From assembly GCA_964480425.1 (NCBI GenBank), contig CAYZPY010000015.1, positions 1 to 28,028 of the forward strand: 28,028 nt of DNA, given 5' to 3'. Both the position numbers and the translations under genes were made by a program. This DNA comes from CAYYMD01 sp964480425 (GTDB lineage Bacteria > Planctomycetota > Phycisphaerae > SM23-33). Positions 7,577-14,005 of this stretch are shown here, piece after piece (position 1 is the stretch's first letter; each line of letters starts with the position of its first letter). The notes under the pieces are model-generated. The model had not been told where the DNA came from. It worked only from the letters and a program-made list of their open reading frames with translations, and did not search any database.

Positions 7577-9781
7577 TTAAACCCGCCTGTAAAGGAATCC
7601 GGGTATGGGATAGGTTCTCATGTTGAGGACTATTCCCATCAGGTTTCCGCCGCCGGCCTCGATGCGCTTCTGCGCCTGCGCGACTGCCTCGCGCGGCGTC
7701 TGCTCGGTGTGGGTGACGAGCAGGATGTTTTTGAGTATTCCCGCCAGCACCTGTCCTTCGGGAAAACTGTTGACGGCGGAGGCGTCGACGATTACGTGGT
7801 CGTATTTTTCGCCCAGCTGCCGGAAGAAATTTTTTGTCCCGTCGCTTCGGATGATTTCCAGGGCGCGCTGGCCTACGTTGCCGACGGGATAAACGTCCAG
7901 TCCCGGATTGATGCTTCTTGCGGCCTGTTCGAGCGGCAGGTCTTCCAGGACGACCTCGGTGAGCCCCGCGCCGCCCTTGATCTGAAGCATGTCATCCAGT
8001 GCGGGATTGCGGAGGTTGAAGTCCACCAGTGCCACCCTGGCCAGACCGGCGGGCGTGCTGCCCGCCAGGGCCAGTCCCGCGGCGGTAACGGAGGTTCCTT
8101 CCTGTCGGTCCGCCGCGCAAACGACCACGGACTTCACGCCGCCTTTTCCGGAATAGAACAGCGACGCCCACAGGCCCTTGAAGACGTCCTGCGCCTTGGG
8201 CTTAAGCGACGCCCCCTTTCCGCCCGCCCCGGCGCGGACCACTCGCCAGCCGAGTTTCGGCACCGACGCCAGCACGGGCACGCCGAGGTATCTTTCGGCG
8301 TCGTCTATGCTCTTTATCGAGTGGTCGAAGTGGTCGGCAAGGAAGGCGTAAATCAGCGACAGGATCAGGCCCCCGACCACCGCTATGACCATGTTCAGCC
8401 AGAATATCGGTCTTCGGGGTTGGTCGGGGTCGGGCATGGAGACCTCGTCGATGGGCGTCACCAGGATGGGATTGGACGCAAGCTGCTGGGAGGTCATCGC
8501 CCGCAGCATTTGCTGTTTTTCCTCGTTGTATATCTGGCGTGCGTTGGCAACCGTGTTTTGCAGTTGCTCGTATGTATTGGCCTTGGCGGCAAGCTCGTCC
8601 ATGCGGTTGTTGTGCTGAGCGACAAGCGTCTGGAGTGCGTTTTTCCTGGTCGTGCCTACCGCCTTTTCCTGAAGCAGGCGCTTTTGCTGTTTCTTGAGTT
8701 CATTGACCAGGTCGCTGCGCGCCGCTTTAAGCTCATCCCGTATGTTTTTCAGCTGCTGATACTCGGAGGTGTATTTCGGTTCCAGACCGTTGAGTGTCAG
8801 TTTGAGGTTCACGATAGTGCTCTGTAACGTCCTTATCGACGGGTTGGCCTCGGTTATGGCGTCGGGCACCACCACCATGGAGGTGTCATTCGTCTGCTGG
8901 GCCTCGTTGAGGGTGTTGTTGATCTCCATGACCAGACCGTCAATCTCGGCGTTCCTTGCGGAGATGGTGTCTATTTCGCTCTGAAAACGCGCGCTCAAAA
9001 ACGCCGGACCTGTTCCGGTACCGGCGGCCTTGCCTATCATGTTGACCACCTGGAGCAGTCCGCCCCCCAGTTCTTCTTTGACGAAATTAGAGAGTTTCTC
9101 GTTTGCTTCCTTCAGGTCTTGCTCCGCCTTGGCCACTGCCGTGGTTTTGAGAAACTCGGCGGCGTTTTTGGCCTTTTCGGATTCCAACTGGCTGTATCGC
9201 ATCATGTACGCTTCTTTGACAAACCTGGCCAGTTCGTAGGTCCGCTTTGCCGCGAACCGTCGTGAATCCATGTCGGCCTGTTTGGCTTTTTGCGGCTCTT
9301 CGGCCCAGTCGACCTGAATTTTGAAGGTCTGGGTGAAGGTGGCGTCGGGTCCGCCGGGGGTGAGCACGTGCACCCGCCTCCTGACCTTGCGCATAAGGCC
9401 GGGATTCTCGCGGATGAACTTGTCGATTTGCTCCTTGGAGTACCAGTACCGTTCCTGCGTGAATTCTCCGCCGAGCGGCTCGATGTCGTTGAGGCGCATC
9501 AGCGCCGAGGCCAGCACGTTATCGCTGGTTATTATCTGGCGCTGTGTTCCAACGAACAGCGAGACTTCTTCGGTCAGCGTGACGCCCTCTGATTCCAGGG
9601 GATTGTACTTGGAGGGTCTGGCCATCATGTGCGCCTCGGCGCGGTATTGCGCCGGGGCGAAATAAGTGGCACAGCCCACCACCGCCACGACTATCGCGAA
9701 GATTATCACCATGCCCAGGAACCGCCCGGCGATTACCCGGACAATCTCGCGCAGCGTTCTGCTCGTGTATCTGTCAGCCAT
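7577..9781 (-). CDS. Wzz/Wzc-like polysaccharide co-polymerase with a degenerate tyrosine-kinase domain
   Basis: A 734-residue inner-membrane protein built like Wzc/GumC chain-length regulators. It has TM1 (about 20-42), a Wzz-type periplasmic region with long coiled coils (about 195-430), a Pro-rich TM2 entry (PDPDQPRRPIFW, 450-461) with TM2 to about 481, and a cytoplasmic P-loop-like domain (about 520-734). That domain has lost key BY-kinase residues. The Walker A slot reads QEGTSV (560-565), with Thr563 where Lys is expected. Walker A' is VDFNLR, with Asn589 for Asp. The Walker B end DASA (666-669) lacks the usual DxPP. The C-terminus has only Y724 and Y731 and no tyrosine cluster. It is probably a structural co-polymerase, not an active kinase. 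GAGGTGA precedes the ATG, and the gene starts 28 nt after the Wza-like gene. Confidence 0.9.
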   Translation of the reverse strand: MADRYTSRTLREIVRVIAGRFLGMVIIFAIVVAVVGCATYFAPAQYRAEAHMMARPSKYNPLESEGVTLTEEVSLFVGTQRQIITSDNVLASALMRLNDIEPLGGEFTQERYWYSKEQIDKFIRENPGLMRKVRRRVHVLTPGGPDATFTQTFKIQVDWAEEPQKAKQADMDSRRFAAKRTYELARFVKEAYMMRYSQLESEKAKNAAEFLKTTAVAKAEQDLKEANEKLSNFVKEELGGGLLQVVNMIGKAAGTGTGPAFLSARFQSEIDTISARNAEIDGLVMEINNTLNEAQQTNDTSMVVVPDAITEANPSIRTLQSTIVNLKLTLNGLEPKYTSEYQQLKNIRDELKAARSDLVNELKKQQKRLLQEKAVGTTRKNALQTLVAQHNNRMDELAAKANTYEQLQNTVANARQIYNEEKQQMLRAMTSQQLASNPILVTPIDEVSMPDPDQPRRPIFWLNMVIAVVGGLILSLIYAFLADHFDHSIKSIDDAERYLGVPVLASVPKLGWRVVRAGAGGKGASLKPKAQDVFKGLWASLFYSGKGGVKSVVVCAADRQEGTSVTAAGLALAGSTPAGLARVALVDFNLRNPALDDMLQIKGGAGLTEVVLEDLPLEQAARSINPGLDVYPVGNVGQRALEIIRSDGTKNFFRQLGEKYDHVIVDASAVNSFPEGQVLAGILKNILLVTHTEQTPREAVAQAQKRIEAGGGNLMGIVLNMRTYPIPGFLYRRV

Positions 9782-9809
9782 GTTTCACCTCATGTAGTCC
9801 CGCGGGGGA

Positions 9810-10955
9810 TTACGGATTTGGTCCTAACCAGTCCACCGAATCGGCCGCGGAGTAACCGGCGCTGCTGGTGAACCCGCCGACCGCGCGTATTCCGCGCGTC
9901 CAGACGTATTCGATGTAATCGGCGCGCCTCGCCACCTTGGTGGTGGGCACGTAGATGATGTCGCCGTCTTCCAGCCAGATGTCGTACCGGTATTTGCTCA
10001 TGTCGGTCACCACCGGCTCGCCTTCCGCCTTGCTGCGGTTGTACAGGAGTTGGCGGACGTTGATGATGGCGGACTGGGGCTTGGGCAGGTGTCGCCTGCG
10101 AATGAGCATGACCTGGCTCAAGTCGGCGCGTCCCGGTATGTAGCTTCCCGCCTGTGCGATGGCCTGAAGGAGCGTAACCTCGAATTCCGTGGTTATGCCG
10201 CCGGTCTTGTTCAGAAGCGCGCCGGGGATGCGCACCTCGCCCAGCACGTAAACCCTCACGGGTGCGACGGTCTGGACGTTGACGGTTACTTCCAGCTGGT
10301 CCAGTCCCACTTCCCGGTAGGCCTTGTTGAGTTCCTTGTGGAGCTGACCGATGGTGAGCCCCGCGGCACGCACGTCGACCACGAACGGAAGCGAAATGGT
10401 TCCGTCGGGCGTTATGGGCACCAGTCGGCTCTGACCGCGGGGGGCGGTCTGGATGGCCGCCTTGAGCTCGGCGATCTTCACGTTCGACTCCTTGAAACTC
10501 GCCGTCAGAATGGGATTCTTGATGAACTTGGAATACTTCCGGACGAGTTCTTCTTGGACGTCGTCTATTGTCCTGTCGAAAACGTACACCTCTCCCACCA
10601 GGTCCAGGTGCAGGGTGCCGTCGGACTGGACCTGCTCCACCTGGTGAAGCGCGGGATGGAACGGGAATCGGATTTCTATCACGTCCTGGATTTTGATCTT
10701 GTAGGACAGGTCCCTTTCGTGCTTTACGTGATAGATGATTTCCAGCAGGTCGCCCTCGCGCAGGCGGTAGTTCCTTCGGATTATGTGCGCCACGGGGACC
10801 TCCTCCGGTTGCCACTGCTCGCGGAGGAAATCGTCGGGCACGCCCCCGGAGGTGTCGGGTATTTTCGCCTGCTTTTCGGGCGGGTTGCACCCTGCGGACA
10901 AAACTGCCACGGTTGCCGCGAGAAACGCAATCATTGTGTATTTACATGCAGTCAT
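9810..10955 (-). CDS. Polysaccharide export outer-membrane lipoprotein (Wza-like)
   Basis: A 381-residue predicted lipoprotein. The N-terminus has a signal peptide and lipobox LSAGC with lipidated Cys23. The mature part begins with a poly-export domain (YRLREGDLLEI onward), a second export or SLBB-like segment with IQSDGT/ITPDGT-type turns, and an SLBB repeat around VYVLGEVRIPG. The C-terminal WLEDGDIIYVP is the classic closing strand of this family. Wza homologues form the octameric outer-membrane channel for capsule or exopolysaccharide and contact the Wzc-like partner, here encoded 28 nt downstream. The ATG (10953-10955) has GAGGTGA upstream and lies 4 nt past the stop of the TPR-SPOR gene. 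Length is normal for the family. Confidence 0.93.
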   Translation of the reverse strand: MTACKYTMIAFLAATVAVLSAGCNPPEKQAKIPDTSGGVPDDFLREQWQPEEVPVAHIIRRNYRLREGDLLEIIYHVKHERDLSYKIKIQDVIEIRFPFHPALHQVEQVQSDGTLHLDLVGEVYVFDRTIDDVQEELVRKYSKFIKNPILTASFKESNVKIAELKAAIQTAPRGQSRLVPITPDGTISLPFVVDVRAAGLTIGQLHKELNKAYREVGLDQLEVTVNVQTVAPVRVYVLGEVRIPGALLNKTGGITTEFEVTLLQAIAQAGSYIPGRADLSQVMLIRRRHLPKPQSAIINVRQLLYNRSKAEGEPVVTDMSKYRYDIWLEDGDIIYVPTTKVARRADYIEYVWTRGIRAVGGFTSSAGYSAADSVDWLGPNP

Positions 10956-10959
10956 TTTA

Positions 10960-11748
10960 TCACCTCGTTGTGGTGACGAACGCGCCGTCGACGATTCGCC
11001 GGACCCTGCTGCAAATCTGCGACGCCTGTTTATACCTTGTGTATCGTCCTACTAAAACAAGATAGTGAAGATTTCCCTCGATTATTGACGGTTTGGCCTC
11101 GACGGGAAAGTTCCTTTTGAGGAGTTTGTCCCGGACGTTTCGGGCGTTTGCCCCGGCTCGGAACGCCCCGGCCTGAACCATCCACGCCCTTGAGAACACC
11201 CTTTGATCGGCTCGTTGGGCAAGATCCGATCCTTCGAAATAATAATTAAGCCGACTGAACGGCACGTCCGCGTCTCGCCAGCGTCCCATTCGCTGAAGCG
11301 CGCATCCCAGTCGGTAAAAAATCTCGTCTGCGGGATGTTCGGCGTGTGGCTGAATGTCCAGCGCCTTGTTGTAAAAGTCCTCGGCGCCGGACATTTGCCC
11401 GTTATCGTACGACAGGTCTCCCAGCGCCTTTAGCGCCCCGATTCGAAGGTCCTTTCGGGCGGTGCGGTCAAGCGCCTGTCTGAGGTCTTTTTCGGCGCCG
11501 TCCCTGTCGCCCGTGCGGTACCTGGAAAGACCCCTGAGATAATACGCCTCGTCGGCGCCGGGTCCCTCGCCGTGCTGATCGATAAATTCGTTCATGCGCT
11601 CCAGGGTCGCGCGGTCGTCGCCGCGGTTGTAGGTGTCAAGACCGTTTTGGAGCAGGTCGCGGGCCTGTGGGCTGATGGGCCCGTTGCAGGCGGGCAGCGC
11701 CGCCGAGCCCGCCAGCAGCAACATCAATGTAAACTTAAACGAATTCAT
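10960..11748 (-). CDS. TPR-repeat lipoprotein with C-terminal SPOR domain
   Basis: A 262-residue predicted lipoprotein starting MNSFKFTLMLLLAGSAALPA with lipobox Cys21. Residues about 30-180 form helical TPR-like repeats (for example AYYLRGLSRYRTGDRDGAEKD). Residues about 187-262 match a SPOR domain: WMVQAGAFRAGANARNVRD, then LHYLVLVGRYTRYKQA. SPOR domains bind glycan strands stripped of stem peptides and often localise proteins to the division septum. The frame extends 32 codons further upstream, but only the ATG at 11746-11748 gives a signal peptide at the N-terminus, so I chose it. It is 4 nt from the Wza-like gene, suggesting it works in the same export machine, perhaps anchoring it to peptidoglycan. 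That role is inferred. Confidence 0.85.
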   Translation of the reverse strand: MNSFKFTLMLLLAGSAALPACNGPISPQARDLLQNGLDTYNRGDDRATLERMNEFIDQHGEGPGADEAYYLRGLSRYRTGDRDGAEKDLRQALDRTARKDLRIGALKALGDLSYDNGQMSGAEDFYNKALDIQPHAEHPADEIFYRLGCALQRMGRWRDADVPFSRLNYYFEGSDLAQRADQRVFSRAWMVQAGAFRAGANARNVRDKLLKRNFPVEAKPSIIEGNLHYLVLVGRYTRYKQASQICSRVRRIVDGAFVTTTR

Positions 11749-11814
11749 ATCAGCACGTATGTCGATAAGCGCCTTTTGCCCCGATCCGCACCGGAAGCGC
11801 GGGGATAACATGTA

Positions 11815-11844
11815 TACATACACCAATTTTTCGGCACTTTTCAA
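11815..11844 (-). promoter_or_regulatory. Promoter candidate before the TPR-SPOR/export genes, with palindrome
   Basis: Minus-strand TTGAAA (plus 11839-11844) and TATGTA (plus 11815-11820) are 18 bp apart. The perfect 10-bp palindrome ATGTATACAT (11810-11819) overlaps the -10 box and could be an operator. A 7-bp hairpin (ACGGCGC, 11871-11877, with GCGCCGT, 11882-11888) follows the upstream gene's stop, but has no T-tract. Confidence 0.35.
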
Positions 11845-11893
11845 CCATGTACTTAAGTATTACGTCGGCGACGGCGCAGCCGCGCCGTTGTTT

Positions 11894-12913
11894 CTAAGGA
11901 CTGCTGCGGAACGCCTTTTGCCGCAGTATATCCATTTTCCCCCGGACTTCCTGCGCCATTCTGCTGTTGGGGAATTCCCGGACGATCTCGTTTCCGACGG
12001 TTATGGCGTCGGACCACTGCTCGTCGGTGACTTTCAGGGCGAACTGGACGCCCAGGTTGTGCAGGCGCGCCTTGAACACGCCTCTGGCGGATTCTTCCAG
12101 CGCCGCCGCCTCCTGGGGAGTCAGGTACCGGTCCAGTTCCCTTAGCAGCTCGATGCCCCTGTCCACGTCGTTCTTTTTGACCGCCTCGTTGTATGTCTTG
12201 AGCAGTTCGCGCTTGTGTTTTGTTTTGGCGTTCTGGATTCGCTGGGGCAGGGCGTCCACCTTGGGATTGTCGGGCATCATCTCCATAAGGCGATGCGCCT
12301 GGCGGGCGGCCCTGTTCCAGTCGTGAGTGTCTATGATCGCCTGGACGCGGGCGATGGCGGCGTCGACTTTTTCTTCTATGGTTGCCTTGCGGAAGTTCTC
12401 AAGTTCTTCCCGCAACCGACCGGCCTCGTCGGCGTACCCGAGTTTCTTTTCGATGGACTCTATGAGCCCCTCGGCGGTCTGATAGTCCTGTCGGACAAGG
12501 GCCTCGTGAACACGGTCCCTGAACGCCTCGGCCTCCCGCTCGCGGTAGATGAGAGACTTGGCCTGGTCGGATAGAGAGGCAAGGTCTATCATTTGCCGGG
12601 TGGATTCGGTCTGGTCCTCCAGGAGCGTTTCTATCCGTTCCATCCTGCTGTCGGCGAGTTTGACGGACTCCTCGTTGGAAACCACCACCTTCACCAGCCC
12701 GTAAAGGGCAAACGCGCACACGATGGCAAGCAGATGCACGGCCACGAGCAGCGAGTACTTGGCGATTATCAGCCAGTCGGACCTGTCAAGACACAGGTCC
12801 ACCAGCCTGGCGATGGTCGCGGCTAACGTCAGGGCCAATATCACCAGCAATACTATCAAACCGATGCGCGACAGCGTGACCACCCATTCGAATCTCTTAG
12901 TTTCTTGAGCCAT
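11894..12913 (-). CDS. Two-TM helical (coiled-coil/TPR-like) protein of unknown function
   Basis: A 339-residue protein I cannot assign to a named family. Two hydrophobic segments near the N-terminus (about 10-38 and 47-78) should form a membrane hairpin. The remainder is almost entirely helical and rich in Glu, Arg and Ala, with coiled-coil or TPR-like repeats (for example TAEGLIESIEKKLGYADEAG and RGIELLRELDRYLTP), and would be cytoplasmic. The ATG at 12911-12913 has GGAAG 6 nt upstream, and an in-frame TTG at 12919 lacks this spacing. It is the first gene after a good promoter (12999-13027) and lies 145 nt before the TPR-SPOR gene, so it may be the head of the exopolysaccharide operon or a separate unit. 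Confidence 0.72.
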   Translation of the reverse strand: MAQETKRFEWVVTLSRIGLIVLLVILALTLAATIARLVDLCLDRSDWLIIAKYSLLVAVHLLAIVCAFALYGLVKVVVSNEESVKLADSRMERIETLLEDQTESTRQMIDLASLSDQAKSLIYREREAEAFRDRVHEALVRQDYQTAEGLIESIEKKLGYADEAGRLREELENFRKATIEEKVDAAIARVQAIIDTHDWNRAARQAHRLMEMMPDNPKVDALPQRIQNAKTKHKRELLKTYNEAVKKNDVDRGIELLRELDRYLTPQEAAALEESARGVFKARLHNLGVQFALKVTDEQWSDAITVGNEIVREFPNSRMAQEVRGKMDILRQKAFRSSP

Positions 12914-12998
12914 ACGCAACTTCCTTCCGGAAAATGTCTCGTTCCATGTTGCGTCAGATTATCATAAATTACCGGTCTGGAATACAGGGCCTTGTGAG

Positions 12999-13027
12999 AA
13001 TTTATTGTCAATGGGGTAACAAGTCAA
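12999..13027 (-). promoter_or_regulatory. Sigma70-like promoter for the minus-strand polysaccharide genes
   Basis: On the minus strand, TTGACT (plus 13022-13027) and TAAATT (plus 12999-13004) are separated by 17 bp, close to the consensus. Transcription would start near 12992, about 80 nt before the ATG at 12913. A second TTGACA lies at 13006-13011 inside the spacer. The region is AT-rich against GC-rich surroundings and separates divergent genes. Confidence 0.5.
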
Positions 13028-13036
13028 ATCCCATGT

Positions 13037-13067
13037 TTGCGATAAATCGGTTTTGTTCTATTATAAT
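13037..13067 (+). promoter_or_regulatory. Promoter with perfect TATAAT for a predicted leaderless DUF58 mRNA
   Basis: A perfect TATAAT is at 13062-13067, with a weak TTGCGA 19 bp upstream. The expected start of transcription, about 7 nt past the -10 box, is the A of the ATG at 13074. No Shine-Dalgarno is present in the 6 bases between. This supports the ATG start and suggests leaderless translation. Confidence 0.42.
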
Positions 13068-13073
13068 GTTGCC

Positions 13074-14000
13074 ATGGGCGAATCGACCGGCGGCGAATTT
13101 CTGGACAGGGAGTTTATGCGGCGGCTGGAGCGTCTGCGCCTGGCGACCAAGAGCACGCGCTTGAGCAGGGCGGGGGGCGTGCTACGCTCGGGGCGGATGG
13201 GTGACGGTCTGGAGTTCGCCGACCACCGGGCGTACAGCCCGGGCGACGACATAAGGTTCATGGACTGGGCGTATTACGCACGGATGGAACGGTTTCTGCT
13301 ACGCCTGTTCCACGAGCACAGCGAGGCGCCGGTATCGATATTGACCGATACGTCGGCATCGATGGCGTCCGGTGGTGCCGAGAAGTTCGATTACGCCCGC
13401 CGGCTGACTGCCGCGCTGGCGTATCTTGCGGCGGGGGGGCTTCGGCGGGTGACGGTGACGACGTTTACCGACCGACCCCGGATGACGTTTCGCATGGGCA
13501 GGGACCGTCGGAAGATATTTTCGCTGCTGGAGCGCCTTGCGGGTATCCGACCCGGGGGGGCGACGGACCTCGGGCGTGCGGTTGAAATTTTCGCCCGCCG
13601 GCAGTCCCGGCCGGGGCGGATTTACGGCGGGGGGGGGACGGTTTTCGTCATCAGCGATCTTCTGGACTGCCCTGACGTTGCGTCGGTGAACGAGGCGATA
13701 GCCCGCCTGAAGCACGTCGGCTGCGACGTGGTGGTAATTCACGTTTTCGACCGCGCCGACGCCCACGGTCCCCGGGCGGGTGCGGCGGTCCTCCAACACG
13801 CCGAAAGCGGCGACCGGCTGAAGCTGCACCTGGGAGACGAGGTTCTGCGGGCATACCGTCGGGGGTGGATGGAATTTTGCGACCGGCTGCGTCGAGTCTG
13901 CCTGAGGAATCGGGCCGTTTACGTCCCCGCCGGCGCCGAGGCGCCGCTGGAAGAACTCGTGTTCGTGACGCTGCGGCGTTCGGGGATTCTGACAGGGTGA
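13074..14000 (+). CDS. DUF58 domain protein (vWA-like)
   Basis: A 308-residue protein of the DUF58 family. The hallmark block is present: HRAYSPGDDIRFMDW (51-65) followed by a vWA/MIDAS-like DTSASM (92-97), the likely metal-binding loop. No signal peptide or TM is seen, so it is cytoplasmic. DUF58 proteins usually accompany MoxR AAA+ ATPases and BatA-type proteins, but no moxR gene is beside this one. Its partner here is a YfhO-like membrane protein starting 5 nt later. A TTG at 13053 is in frame, but the ATG at 13074 fits the promoter position better. The gene contains three long G runs (7, 7 and 9 bases), which are prone to slippage. Confidence 0.88.
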   Translation: MGESTGGEFLDREFMRRLERLRLATKSTRLSRAGGVLRSGRMGDGLEFADHRAYSPGDDIRFMDWAYYARMERFLLRLFHEHSEAPVSILTDTSASMASGGAEKFDYARRLTAALAYLAAGGLRRVTVTTFTDRPRMTFRMGRDRRKIFSLLERLAGIRPGGATDLGRAVEIFARRQSRPGRIYGGGGTVFVISDLLDCPDVASVNEAIARLKHVGCDVVVIHVFDRADAHGPRAGAAVLQHAESGDRLKLHLGDEVLRAYRRGWMEFCDRLRRVCLRNRAVYVPAGAEAPLEELVFVTLRRSGILTG

Positions 14001-14005
14001 CGTTT

